Below, one piece after another: positions 11,009-24,267 of a stretch of DNA of 64,000 nucleotides. A model generated the notes under the pieces. That model searched no databases. It was not told where the DNA came from and worked only from the letters and a program-made list of their open reading frames with translations. Source of the DNA: Moringa oleifera (taxonomy: Eukaryota; Streptophyta; Magnoliopsida; Brassicales; Moringaceae); contig JAJFZO010000863.1 of NCBI GenBank assembly GCA_021397835.1, forward strand, positions 3,100,001-3,164,000. The letters are read 5' to 3'. Within the stretch, counting starts at the first letter, position 1; each line of letters opens with the position of its first letter. A program made the position numbers and the translations under genes.

Positions 11009-14000
11009 ATGAAAGAGGAGGACATAAGCTCTCAAAACACTACTAATAACAACAACAGTAATAGTAACAATAAGGATCAGGTTATGCATGGCAGATCATC
11101 TTCTCCTCCCCAAACTCCTGCTGCCAGGTACGCTCACCTTGTCTTTCTATCTAGACTGTTAGGGCTCGTTTTGTGGTTCAACAGGGACATGCGTTTCTTT
11201 ATCTGCCGTTGGTCATGAATTCATCAATTGCTACCTTTATTGCCAATGGTTCCGCGATTAACACTTACTTCGTTTCTCTAGGGTTACTTGCTTCTTGTGT
11301 TTCTCGCTTTCGCTACAATTTTCTCTTCATAAAGTATGAATTTTGCTTACCTGGGATGTATCTTTCTTAGAAATGCGACTCGTTGATGTTATTCGAAACT
11401 TAAATAAGTCACTTTGCTTCGCTGAGCATAATGCTCTTTTTAATTTCTTTCCAAATTTGACTTTTTTCCTCCGGAATTTTTTAATTTGTACAATGGAGGA
11501 CTCAACAGATAGAATTTCAATTCATTTCGTGACTACAACATGGCTATGGGGCCTTTCGCGTTGAATGATTGCTAAAATTAATGTTTAGTTGGGAGTAGTT
11601 AATCAAGTCTGCAATTTACCAGTTCTGTAGGGGCATCATCTCCTGCTGTTCCGGTGAACTTGGGAAGTGTTGAATGGCCAGGTAATGGAGAGGGATCATC
11701 ACGACATTCCTGTAGGCCTTGGGACAGAGGGGATTTGCTCAGGCGTCTTGCTACATTCAAGCCCACAAATTTGTTTGGGAAGTCCAAGGTATAACTTTTA
11801 TCTACTCTTTTCTTGAAAAGAATAAAGAAAAACTTTGTTATCTTGATATGTACTTGTGTTCATGATTTCTTCTTATAAAAGAAAGTATGTCCACAATTTC
11901 TAAAACATTCTCTACATACTATTCATAGGTACTGTCTGTTTGATGAGTTGAAGTTCTCACATGGCTTCTCTTACTCAAAGTCTTGTCAATCTTAGCTTAG
12001 TTGACTTGACTTGTACGTTATTTCAATTTTTCACTTGCATTGCTATACTTTTGTCCTTGTGCAGGCTACTAGTCCATTAACTTGTGCTCAGAGGGGTTGG
12101 GTGAATGTTGATGCTGATAAAATTGTGTGTGAATCATGTGGTGCAAGCCTACATTACAGTTCACCAGCTTCCTTGACCCTTGTTGAAGGTCAGTTTTAAC
12201 TTCTATAGTTTCATAATTGACTTTTGCATTCGACTCTTTGTCAATACCTTTGCTTCTGCCTAGGTGTTAAGGTCCTGGTGTTCAGTTACATGGTAAAGAA
12301 GAAGGTGATAAATATTCTTCTAAGGTTTGTGCCAAGTTGAAAGTTTCAACTAAAACCGACGCTGACTTCCCTTTCAAGTCAATAATTTTTATAAGTTATT
12401 GGGGGAACCTGCTATGTGGCAGTGAAATAACAAGTACCAAGTTTAATGTCGTCACTAGGTCATTAAAGTCCTGGGCTTCAGTTACACGGAAAAGGGGGAG
12501 GTGATAAATATTCTTGTAAGGTTTGTGCCAAGTTGAAAGTTTCAACTAAAACTGATACTGACTTCTCTTTCATGTCAATGATTTTTATAAGTTATTGGCA
12601 GAACCTGCTGTCTGACTGTGTAATGACAATGATTAAGTTTGATGTCATCAGTTGGTGGTATGATGGAATATTGTGTTCATCAACATGTTATTATAGGAAT
12701 TATCACTGGATGCTTTATTAATTACTTTGTAACATACCCCCCCCCCCCCTTTCTCCTCAGAAAGAAGTTATTAAGCTGAATATTCCATCCATGATAGATA
12801 GTATACTCCAGTGTTATATTGGTGTACTTTTCCTTTTGATATAAATTGATACTATGGAAACAATGATGATCTTTGGTTTCTTTTCCCATTATCTAGCATA
12901 TTATATTTCATGTGGTGGCATTGTTCCTCATTATTGTGTTTCATTAATAGCTGATAGCACTGCTGAAGAATTTGCTAAACAGCTTGATGGAGAACATAAA
13001 AGCTCTTGCCCATGGAGAGGAAATAGCTGCCCAGAAAGCTTGGTGCAGTTCCCTCCTACCCCCGCTTCTGCATTAATTGGGGGTTACAAGGATCGATGGG
13101 ATGGACTTCTGCAATTTTACTCCCTACCTGTTGTATCTGCATCAACAATCGAGCAGATGCAGGTTTCTAGGGGTCCCCAAATAGACCGCTTTTTGGCTCA
13201 GTCTCAAGTTTATGCATCTGGAGAACTGGGTTATAAAATGGAGAATTTGTCAGGAATGGAGCCCAGAGAAGATGCATTCAATATTTACTCCCGTGTAAGA
13301 CCTTAAGGAATTCTTCATATATGTTGCTAAACTGGTAATGCTTACATGCTTTTTTAGCTTCCTAGTGGTATAAACTCTATCCTTATTTCAGCTTCCTTCC
13401 CCTGTAGGCTCAAAAGTTGATAAGTCTGTGTGGATGGGAGCCTAGGTGGCTCCCAAATGTTCAAGACTGTGAAGAACATTCTGTTCAATCAGCTAGAGAT
13501 GGATGCTCTTCTGGTCCAACCAAAGACCATGCTCATCTTCAGGATGCTGGCCTAAGCAGAAAAGCCTTCTCTGCTTCATCCAAGAAAGTTACTGGCAATG
13601 AAGAAGTTCTGGGTCCTGAGTTTAAATGTGAATCTAGGTCACCTTTGTTGGATTGTAGTTTGTGTGGTGTCACTATCCGAATCTGGGATTTCTCAACAGT
13701 GTCTCGTCCAGCTCGCCTTGTGCCTAGTAACATTGATCTTCCTGAAACGAGCAAGAAAATGGGATTGACACGTGGTGTTAGTGCAGCAAGTGGAATCAAT
13801 GGATGGGTTTCTACTGATGGTGGAGAAAAAGAGCAAAATGAAGACCATGATGAGGCTGCAACAACAGATAGGAGGCTTCCAATCTCAAATGCAGTTGTAG
13901 GTTTAAATCTTACCATGACTGGTGGATCGTCCTTTGCACAGTTGAATATAACAGTTAACCAAGCTGCTGATATAGGAAGAGACTCAGTAGTGGGACAGCC

Positions 14001-15234
14001 TTCTGGTAGTGAAGTTGGTGATCGTGCAGCTTCATATGAATCACGAGGCCCTAGAACTCGTAAACGGAGCTTGGACGAAGGTGGAAGCACAGTTGACAGG
14101 CCACATCTAAGGATGCAACAGGCCGACAGTGTTGAAGGAACTGTTGTTGATCGTGATGGTGATGAAGTCAATGATTGTAAAGAGTATTCTGCTGGCCCTT
14201 CAAAGCGCGCCCGTGATGGTGATGATCGTGGAATATATGGTCCCTTACATAGAAGAGATTCTTCTGCTGCTGGACCTAGCCATTTGCCGGACATTGAGAT
14301 GGACAGAGAGATAAATAGAAGTGAACCATTTAATCAAGGACATGTGCAAGTTACTGGTATCCCATCCACTAGAGATTCTACACTTGTGTCCTCTGTTATT
14401 GCAATGGACACAGTCTGCCATAGTGCAGATGATGATTCAATGGAAAGTGTGGAAAATTATCCTGGAGATGTTGATGAAATCAACTTCCCCTCTGTTGCAA
14501 CAATTCAAAGTCCAGATTTAAATGACCCATCAGAACCAAATTGCAGCAATCAAGCACAGCAGAGCACATGTTTCCAGCCAGTAGCTGTTAGAGTTGGCGG
14601 TGAAACAGGTCTTAGCAGCACAAATGATGGTGAGGAAGTATTGAACACAGAGACTGTTACAGCACATGGCAGAGACGTCCTGAGTTTTGGTATCAGTGGA
14701 GGAAGTGTTGGAATGGGTGCTAGTCATGAAGCAGAAATTCATGGCACTGATATTTCTGTTCACAGAGGTGATAGTATTATCGGGGACATGGAACCTGTAG
14801 CTGAAATTATTGAAAATCAGGGACAAACTGGTGAATTTGCACCAGATAATGGGGTAACAGATGATTTTGTTCCTGAAGAGATGGATCGAGAAGATCCTCA
14901 TGGAGATAGTCAGGATGTGGTATCTCGGTCTGTAGGAAGGGCAGATAGTGGTTCGAAAATCGTTGGATCTGTGAAGGCTGAATCTGTTGAAAGTGGTCAA
15001 AAAACTAGTAATATGCACATGTTAGTACATGAGAACAGTGCCCATCCATCACTTTCTTGCAATGCAGTTGTGTGTTCTGGTTATGAAGCATCCAAGGAAG
15101 AGGTGACTCAGGCTGGCAAGGCATCGCCCAGAGCTGATTGCATGTACCCGGAGTCAGATTACTTGGTTGCTAATGGGATAGGTAATTGTGCAAGGATTTC
15201 TTCTTTACTGTTTTTTGTAGGTTACTGAAGCTAA

Positions 15235-15280
<46 letters not shown>

Positions 15281-17740
15281 CACACTGCTTGCTGTTGTGC
15301 ACAATCTCCGAAGGTGCATGTGAAATTCTAGTCAAATTTAACTAAAAGTATCAGAAAATAATAATCCATGAGGAAGGTTAGAGCGTCAAGAAATTAGGAT
15401 CTCAGCTGCCGAGCCAGCAAAACCTGATAATCTCACTCTTATATACATGTTAGAATTTAGGTAATTTGTATGTTTTATTGATTAAAGAGCATCAGAAGAA
15501 TTGAAATATCCGCAGACTCCTTTTGTAATTTTTTTTTTCTCTTAGAGAAAAAAGGGATTCTTTCTTTGAGGCTTACTTTTCTCTTCTGCTAATTCATTGA
15601 CATTACGTAATGTTACGAATTGCTTGCAATATACATTAGGTATGTATAATGTACATTTCGTCCAAATTGATTCCATTTTCATTTTTATTTTCGACAAATG
15701 CTTTTGTCTTGTGGGACTGAAATTTCAATATATCTTTTCCCAAAATTTTTCATGAAACATAACATTATTGCTGAAATGACTCTCTTGCTCCACACCTTGC
15801 TGCCAGGGACATATTCTAATGCACTCTCTTAATAGCTGAAGTGCTTGTGCAAACTGCCACAAGTGACTTGTTTTTGAGTTTTGAAAATATTTCTCTTATT
15901 TGAGCCCTTTCTATTTTTTGTTTTCCTTCACAGTAGCTGGTGGAATTGCATTATCAAATAAATCTGTCTTAGTTTATGTTGTATACAGCTACATTAAGTA
16001 TATCAATCTTACAAAATGTTAGGCATATTTTCATCCAGCTATGTTCTTTCCCATTGCTAAACCCTTTTTGTTTATTTCAGTTTCATATTTGGTTGATATT
16101 TGAGTCTTACTTATTTCCTTTCCATTGAATTGACCTTCGTTGAGTTGATTCATTGAGTAAGTCTAATTGGATCCATAATTAATCTGGGTTCCTTTAGCTT
16201 TGCATGTTTATGTTTTTGTTTACATTGTTCTGTGATAATGACCTCTTTAAGTATGTTAATTTATGTCAGGGCCTCCAAATGGAGAAAGCAATTATGAGGA
16301 AGCTGTGGAGTTTGATCCAATTAAACATCATAATTGTTTCTGCCCTTGGGTAAATGGGACTGTTGCTGCTGCTGGTTGTAGTAACAGTAACTCTGGTTCT
16401 TCTGCGGTTGCTGCAGCACTTTGTGGGTGGCAGCTGACTTTAGATGCCTTGGACACCTTCCAGTCACTTGGACATGTTCAAATCCAAACTGTGGAATCTG
16501 AGTCTGCTGCATCTTTGTGCAAGGTTTTTTGCTTTCCAATTCAAAGTCTTATTTTTACTTACCTTGCTTTCTTTGATTCTTTTATGTGTATAATTTTACG
16601 CACCTAGGCTCTTCTTTGATCAACTCTTTGGTGGTAAATGTTATTTTCTGCATGTCATTTATAGTCAGACTGTCATGGCAGATTCATGTTTTCATTTTCT
16701 GTGGCTGCCTGGATGAAGGCATGCCATGATGCAGTCTAGCATTGTTACAATTACTGGGCCCCATCTGAGCCATGGTTAGGCTTTAGTTCCCTTTCCTTTT
16801 CGCATATATCTTTGGTAATGCACTCCCTCCCCTCTTCTCTTTTCCTCGTTTTCTTTCTGTCCTTGATTACATGATCTAAATCAGTTGACTGAAAGCACAT
16901 CAGTTTATCCATTTGTGTGACAGTAAATTGTTGATGTCAAGCAATTTTGTCAAGCTGGAAGACTAAGTCTAAGATATTGGTTGAACTACTTTTTCCTCTG
17001 AACACTTTCTTTTTTTCTTTTTCATTGTCTATAAATTTCTTGGGTTTAGGTAAAGGTTCAATTTCCATGATATCAAGGGAAAATACAGGTATTCAAGTTT
17101 GTCATAATTTACCAAACCCCATTGAGTGATTGATTTTGTGGAGTGCTGGCTATTTTCATTGTTGTACTGAATGCACAGGAATGAATTTGTATTCCAGTAA
17201 GTTTTTGAGGAAAACATTTGCAACTGCAAGATAGTTTACACTCAGATGATGATTAATTGCCATCAAATTTTCAAAATCACCTAATGGACTTAAAGCACAG
17301 AAGCTGGTAGAGCTTGCTACATGAAGTTGGTTCAATTTTCAATTGTCTGCTTATTCTATATACATGCCACCCTTGATGAGGAATTGCTGTTTAAAGTTGT
17401 TTAATGACATCAATGGTCATTTCACTGAACACTTAAAAAAATATAACCCTTTGATACTTACAGCAACTTTCTTTTATATACACATCAATCCCATGGTTAT
17501 ACAATTGTGCATCTGAATGTGCTAATATCTGAAGTTTGGGTAGTTTATTATTCTGCTCTGTTCCCTATGTTGATAAGGTGGGTATCCTGATGTATATTCT
17601 CCTGTTCTGTTTTTCCTTTGTTTTTCTCAAGAATCGTTTCTTAGTGTTCTGGTATATGTAACTCACAGGATTCTCACCAAACTCCCCACCGGAAACTGTT
17701 GGCACATCATTCCTTTATAAAAAAGCGTGGGCAAAACTAG
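11009..17740 (+). CDS. ILP1: C3HC zinc-finger protein related to ZC3HC1/NIPA (IAP-like ILP1 type)
   Basis: Seven exons join in frame: 11009-11127, 11623-11788, 12065-12188, 12951-13294, 13408-15181, 16270-16523 and 17669-17740. They encode 950 aa, close to the Arabidopsis At1g17210 protein as I recall it. After an Asn/Ser-rich N-terminus comes CRPWDRGDLLRRLATFKP and the C3HC zinc finger (C102, C117, C120, H152, C156). Exon 5 carries a second conserved block (LISLCGWEPRWLPN) and a long acidic, low-complexity region with a basic RTRKRS stretch. Exon 6 ends with a conserved block (FCPWVNGTVAAAGC, GWQLTLDALD). The last exon ends LLAHHSFIKKRGQN. The animal homologue is a nuclear-envelope/basket protein. 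The plant protein has been linked to cell-death control, and its precise role is less certain. The start is the first ATG in frame with the conserved exons. Confidence 0.93.
12260..12650. repeat. Tandem duplication (~195 bp, two copies) in intron 3 of the C3HC gene
   Basis: Two adjacent copies start near 12260 and 12455. Shared strings include GTGATAAATATTCTT, GGTTTGTGCCAAGTTGAAAG, TTTCAACTAAAAC and TTTTTATAAGTTATTGG, in the same order. The copies differ by scattered substitutions, so the duplication is not very recent. It lies wholly within an intron and does not affect the coding frame. Confidence 0.85.
15240..15278. repeat. (CT)n microsatellite
   Basis: About 19 uninterrupted CT units sit in intron 5 of the C3HC gene, roughly 60 bases after the exon 5 donor. 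The run is likely to vary in length between individuals. Confidence 0.95.
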
Positions 17741-18900
17741 TTATCTTGAAGTCAAAGGTAATTTGCAAGACCTGTCCTTAGTAGAATTTCTAATAGCAAA
17801 AAAAAAAAAAAAAAGGCACTGATCATCTGATTATGTTATAACAAACTCTTTGTATGGTTAAATTAATGTTTAATATTTTCTTTACCTTCAATTTTCTGTG
17901 ATAATATTAGATAGGTTTGTTCTGTAGAAATTATGGTCCATGTGCCGTTCTTGAAAGGTAGATAGAGGCTCTGTTTAGTATTCACATGTGCCACTTGTTA
18001 TGGTTAATTGTTTCAAAGATATGGTCAAAGCTTAGCTTAGCTCAGGCTCAACTTGATCTTGTCTAGTTGTTTTACTGTGCCTGAACTTTATGAGCAAAGA
18101 AGCTTGCAGTTGACCTTGATTAAACAATCAAACCTAAAGCAAACAAGTTAAAAATGAACACAAAATTAAATGAAACTTTGAAAGAGTGCCGTATTATATG
18201 TACTATTTTCTGTTTCTTTAGTCTGTCAATGGAGGTGGCTCACTACATTTGATACTATCACTTGTAGGACATGCATCACCCTTAAGCAAGCTGCAAGAAG
18301 ATGCACGCTGCCCTGTTCTCCTGTTACTGCTAAGAAGAGACAAATCATATTATTTGTTGAGACTTGCAAATATTAAGATATGATGTAGAACAATCTTGGG
18401 AAGGTGATCGAATTTATATAGAGCCAGTTTCATTACCTGAGGTGGAATAATGAGGCATTTTGGCTATATGCAGCATAGGATTTATGTTTTCCAGTGATGA
18501 TTTTTTTTTTTCCCCTTCAAAGGCCTTGCATGTGATGTTGTAAATTCGCTGCTAGTTTCAATTATTAAGTGTTTGTTTATGTTGTTGGAACCATATTGGA
18601 TTCAATCATTTGATGGGGGGGGAGGGGGGCGGGGGTAGTGCCTTGATTTTCTGAATGCCTGTGAAAATTATAACACTAATGACAGATCCAGGTCAATAGC
18701 CCGAGCTTCACTTCTGCTACATCCCTAAGAACCTCTTAAGTTATTATTTTTAAATCGGCAACTTTCTTTCTTATTTATTTGGATTTTTTTGTTAAACTAT
18801 TGGTGCAGCTTGGATTTTTGGATACAAGTTGGGATCAACCTTTGTATGAATTTGTTATTAATATTAGATCTGATTCGGATTTTCAGTTGAAACCAAACCA
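17741..18900. other. 3' flank of the C3HC gene
   Basis: Non-coding sequence after the stop codon, including the likely 3' UTR. It holds a poly(A) run at about 17800-17815 and a G-rich tract at 18615-18635. I see no convincing ORF, tRNA or mobile-element end. Confidence 0.5.
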
Positions 18901-21059
18901 GAATATGATATAGTAATAATTATTGGTAAATAGTATTTTAAAATTTAAAGAGTATATTTTTAAATTTTAACCTTAAGTTCTGAAATGTTTTTAAATAAAT
19001 TAAATTAAATTTTTACTTAAATTATTTTAAAAAATTAAAAAAATTATTGTTATTTAAATAAATTTGATATTTTATTTTAAATTAATTTTTTATTAATTTT
19101 TTACTTATGAGTTATTAATTATGAATTTTTTAATTTTTGATAATAAAATTTTGAATAAATGTTATTTAAAATTTTAAGTTTTATTTTTTTTACAATCAAA
19201 CTTTTATTTTTAAAAAATATTTAAATAAATCTTAATATTTTAAATATGTTAAAATTAAATTTTATTTAAAATTTTAAATATTAAAAATATTTAAATTAAA
19301 AAACTTTTACAATAAAATTTGATTTATAATTTTTTATGAATGTAATAAAATATTTAAATTATTATTATAAAAAATTTAAAAATTTTTAAGTATTAAAAAT
19401 ATTTTTTAAAAAATATTTGATTAAAAATTTAAAAAAATTATAAAAAATAATTAATAAGTTAGAAATATTTTAAATTTAAAAAATAAAATTAAAACAAAGT
19501 ATCAAATTTATTTGATAAGTTTTTATTATTTTTAATAATAAAAAATTATTAATTTTTTATAATTATTTTGAGTGAAGTTTAATTTGAACAAAATTAAAAA
19601 ATCAAGATCTATTTGAATTTATTTTGAAAGTTAATATTTGATTAAAAATAGAACATTAAATTTAGAGTTTTAAATGATATTATCTTAATTTTTAATATAA
19701 ATTTTTTATAAATTTTTAAGAATTTTAATAGTGTAAATTTTTAAATATATACTTTCAATACTTAAAAATTTTAAAAATTTTTTTGTGATGGTGAGTTAAA
19801 TATTTTTTATATTTAAAAAATTTTAAATTAATATTTGTTATATAAAATTTTTAATTTAAATATCTTTACTTTTTAATTTTTTTAATAAAATTTAATTTAA
19901 TTTAAATTAACAAATTAATATTTGATATATTTTTTAAATATAAAATTTAATATACAATATAAAATAATATCAAAATTTTATAAAAAAATTTTACTTTATA
20001 TATATATGATATTATATTATATTATATTAACAGTAAGCAAAAATTAGGTTTGTCTTCTCAACATATGAGGTCACCTCTCACTCAATCTTCAGCAGGTGTC
20101 CCTAGTGCTTACTAATCTTTATTTATATCATTCCTTATCCAATTACAATCATTTTAAGGATATCATTATAATATAAAGGATGATGTTCAAAAACAAAAAA
20201 CAAAAATGTTGGAGGTCAATTCAATTTAATCCTCATTTTAAAATTTTTTCTCTGTTCATTTATTTGGTCAAAATAAAAAAAAAAAACTTAAAGAAATAGG
20301 TATTTCCAACATTTCAACTGTGTATTTATTGAGCTTTCATAAAAGTTTTTGGTATCCATATACTATGATTTAAAATTTTAACTTGAAATAATTAGGGGTG
20401 CAAAAATAAACAAAAATCTAAATTCATTAAATTTTAATATTTTATTTATTTTGATTTATTATTTTAGTGCTTAGTTAAAACCCGGAAAGTGGTAAGTTGA
20501 GATTTCCTTTATTTATTTCAATCATCAATTTTTATTATAAGTTTCAAATAAATTTATTTATCAATTACCAATATTTCTGTTGTTAATATATGAATCACAT
20601 ATTTTTTAATTTATACATTAACTATATATACAAGGTTATGAATAAGTAGGACACAGTTAAATCTCTGCACACAAAGATACTACACATTCTTATGTGTTTT
20701 GTATAAAATGAAACTTATTAACTATTTATCATTTTTAACCTCAAACACTAGCATCCCAATATTTTTCTCATATCCAAATGATATGCTAATTTTTTTTATT
20801 CTATTATTAAAATTCAAGTTCTGATATAAACAGTACAACAATATTGATATGCACAACCTCGGAGACATGCAACGTTTTAAAATTACATGCAATTGAGTAA
20901 AATATGTCTTTTTTGTGACTATCAATTCATTAGGCTTCATGTTGAAAATAAACAAATATAATTGACATGCTTATAAACAATTAACAATAAATAAGAAATA
21001 ATTATGTATCATAATTTCAAACTATTTAAAAGTAACAATACTGGATATGTATAGTCAAT

Positions 21060-21720
21060 ACACACGATCGAGATAAAAACTTAAAATAAAAAATTAATAT
21101 ATATAAACAGTAGATATAGATTATAAATATTAGTAGTTAATAAAAAAGTCAATAAATAAACGATCGATATATTAATTATCGATAAATAAATAATCAATCA
21201 ATATATAAACTATTGATAAATAAGTATGCAATAGATAAATAATTGATAAATTAGTTTAAAAAAATCTACAGTTAAGTAATTGAAAAATCAATTATTCATA
21301 GATAAGTAATTGATACTTGAATTGTCGATAGATAAATAATCAATAGACTAATAGTTCATCTCAATGATTGAATATACGAACAAAAATGTGTGATCGACGG
21401 ATAAAATTTGAATAAATAATGATCAATACTAGATAAACAAACAATTGATGCATAGATGATCGATAAAGATGTTTGAAATATATGATTAAAATATGTAGTG
21501 GACTATTAATAAATGAATAAATTATAGGTGAATAGTTAATAAATAGATAATAAATCATTGGTTTTAGTTTTTTCAAACATATTAATCCCTAATTTTTATA
21601 AAATAATTAATTTATAAATTTAAAAAATATGACATATATATATATATTAATAATTGATATATTGATGGTTGATAAATATATCTCAAATATACAATCAATT
21701 GATATCTTTGAAATCCATAA
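21060..21720. repeat. Degenerate minisatellite-like block (GATAAATAAT/ATCGAT words)
   Basis: Many close variants of short words recur at irregular 15-40 base spacing, in both orientations: GATAAATAA, GATAGATAAATAATC, ATCGATA, AATTGATA and CAATAGAT. The flanks are plain AT-rich sequence without these words. It looks like an old, diverged short-period tandem array. Confidence 0.45.
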
Positions 21721-23111
21721 TTAAAATTGATAGTTGAGATAGATTAAAGAAAAACTCAAGCTTATCAATTTTAAGATTTCAATTAATCACTAAAATAATA
21801 AAAAATAAATGTGAAAAATCAAAAATAAAATAAAAATACTTAAATTTAATTAATCTAAATATTTATCAATTCTGTTAAAATAAAATCTTTAACTACTTAA
21901 TTCCTAAAGTATGTGAGATTGCAAAATCTATAATTTGATAATAAAAAATAGTAAATTTGTGAAATGGGATGAATAAGAGATATGGGAGGAAAAGAGAATG
22001 ATTTCTTTCGTTTTAGCTTAATAAAATAGAAAAGTGAGTCTTATATACAAAAATTGTTTTATTTTTAAAAAGCTAATTTAAAATAAAGATTAGATTTTAA
22101 TTAATTTTCTAAAATTTATTTGTGCAAATGAATCATTTAAATGAAAATGCACATTATTGACATAATAGTTTTTTTTTATAAAAATATTCTTTAAAGATTT
22201 AAACAATATTTATCTTTTATTTTATTTATTTTATAAAATTAATTTTTTGTAATATTAATTTATTGGATAAATATTATTTAAAACCTTGAGTTTAACACTC
22301 TCTTTTCAATGAAAGCTAACTTTTAAAATTTATCCAAACAAACCCTGATTTATTAATTTTATCTAAATTAAATTTGACTCAAAATAATTCTAAAAAATTA
22401 ATAATTTTTTCATTGTTAAAAATGAAAAAAAACTTATCAAATAGATTTTAACTTTATTTTGGTTTTATTCCTCAAATTTGAAATTTTTTTAACTAATTAA
22501 TTATTTTTTATGAATTTTTTAAATTTTTGATGGTATATTTTTTAAGAAAAATATTTTTGATATTTAAAAAATTTTGAATTTTTTTATAATGATAGCTTAA
22601 ATATTTTATTACATCCATAAAAAATTATAAGTCAAAATTCATTGTAAAATCTCTCTAATTTGAATATTTTTAATATTTAAAATTTTTAATAAGATTTAAT
22701 TTTAACAAAATTAAAATATTAAAATTTGTTTCGATATTTTTTGAAAATAAAGGTTTGATTGTAGAGAGAGCATAAAACTTAAGATTTTAAATAATATTTA
22801 CTCTAAAAATAATATCTTACTAAATTTTTTTAACTTACATTTAAAGTTTTAATTTGAAATAAAATTATTTTATTTTGAAGATAATTTTATAATGAAAAAA
22901 CAAGAATTTAAATTTCTTCATAATTTTTTTTAAAAATGAATTTCAATTTGATTTAACTTGAAAAATTAAACATAAAATTGAGTGAATTAATAAAATAAAT
23001 TTTAAATTAAAAATTTGATTTAATATACCTTCTTATATTTACTTGATAAAAAATTATAATGATATAATTTATACTATATCATTATACTTTAAATTTGCAT
23101 GATAATTATGT

Positions 23112-23116
<5 letters not shown>

Positions 23117-23141
<25 letters not shown>
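23117..23141. repeat. (TA)n microsatellite
   Basis: A run of about 12 TA units followed by TGTGTGTA inside the AT-rich block. Confidence 0.9.
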
Positions 23142-23147
<6 letters not shown>

Positions 23148-23154
23148 ATATAAA

Positions 23155-23265
23155 ATTCACAACCAATAAGAATTAAATAATCATGATTGTTTTAATATAT
23201 AAATATAAATATATAATTAGCAAACAGTAACAATTAAATAATCATTACTATTTTAATACAGCCTC
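23155..23265. repeat. Short tandem duplication (~65 bp)
   Basis: Two neighbouring copies share GAATTAAATAATCAT / CAATTAAATAATCAT followed by a TTTTAATA string, about 65 bases apart. It is a minor local duplication in intergenic DNA. Confidence 0.5.
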
Positions 23266-24267
23266 TATTTACAATGGAATCTACTGTGACATGAGCAGAG
23301 AAGCTACTATATTTAAAACCATGTCAGATTGCCATTAATAACCTATAATTTAATTTGAAATTTTAGTATAAGTAGAACTAGGTTTATATTTAGTTGGACT
23401 AATCAGATGCATATATTTATATTAATCTAGTTCAGAAATGTAAAGATTTTCAATAAAAAGATATTTTTAAAAGTATTTTTTTATAATTTCCGTATGATAA
23501 GAAAATTCTTGTTGATTTGCAAAGACATTTTAAAATATGGTAAAGATACGAGGTGATTTTTTAAAACAAAATTAGATGAATCTCCATTGATTATGTTGAA
23601 TTATTAAAATTATCAAATTGTGATGAATATTTCAAATAAATAATTTTTGTACATATTTTATTTATTATTATTTTTATCAAATATTGAATTATAATTAGTT
23701 AGTTTTATTTATTCTCTTGGAGACGGGAAGTTATTGATTATGCAAAATTATTAGTTATTATTTGCAAGTGAGAGGAAAAAAGAAGGAATATTAAAGGAAA
23801 ATTGAAAACTTGAAGAAAATTCTAAATTATTTTTATGGGACTTAAAAAAAAAAAATTTAAAATGTTTTCACAATCGTGAAACCACCGGTTTAGTGAGAGT
23901 CATAAAAAAGAAAGCTTTTATCATTAAATGTCTCATAAATAAAGTGAAATGTCAAAAATACCCTTATAAAAGTTTTGGCTTGTCGATTGAGGGCGGAGAT
24001 CGATTTGAATCCAATTGAAATTTCACGTGACAATTACAATGGCGTTGTCCTATTTAGTATGTCGGGTCATGGGCAGCAGTAGTTGGGCCTGAGGATAACC
24101 AGCCGACCCAATCAATGGCGGGCGTTGATTATTCCCTTGTTTCCCCGTGGTCAAAGCTCAGAATTTCATTATGATGATTTGTGTTAGTTTAACGAAACCG
24201 AAAACACGAAGAGGACCGGAGAGCGGATCTGTGTCGGAGCATACAACATAATTAGATTTGGAAGAGG

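Larger units (their letters stand above)
18900..24000. repeat. AT-rich, gene-poor intergenic block with degenerate repeats
   Basis: About 5 kb consists almost entirely of A and T, with recurring words such as TTTAAATT, AATATTTAAA and AAAATTTTTA on both strands. The richest parts are 18.9-20.0 kb and 22.2-23.1 kb. The sub-block at 21.06-21.72 kb has a different composition (see separate entry). Similar AT-rich sequence recurs at 29.9-30.3 kb and 31.0-31.9 kb. No intact gene, LTR pair or clear terminal inverted repeat can be made out. It is probably heavily decayed mobile-element DNA. Confidence 0.55.

Noticed and set aside
13539..14294. 251-codon minus-strand ORF
   Set aside because: It lies wholly opposite the long exon 5 of the C3HC gene and is a shadow caused by that exon's codon use.
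14530..15018. 162-codon minus-strand ORF
   Set aside because: Also antisense to exon 5 of the C3HC gene, with no domain or splice partner.
18900..20030. Candidate LTR or MITE in the AT-rich block
   Set aside because: Composition is so skewed that inverted and direct repeats appear everywhere. No pair of ends with a target duplication could be singled out.
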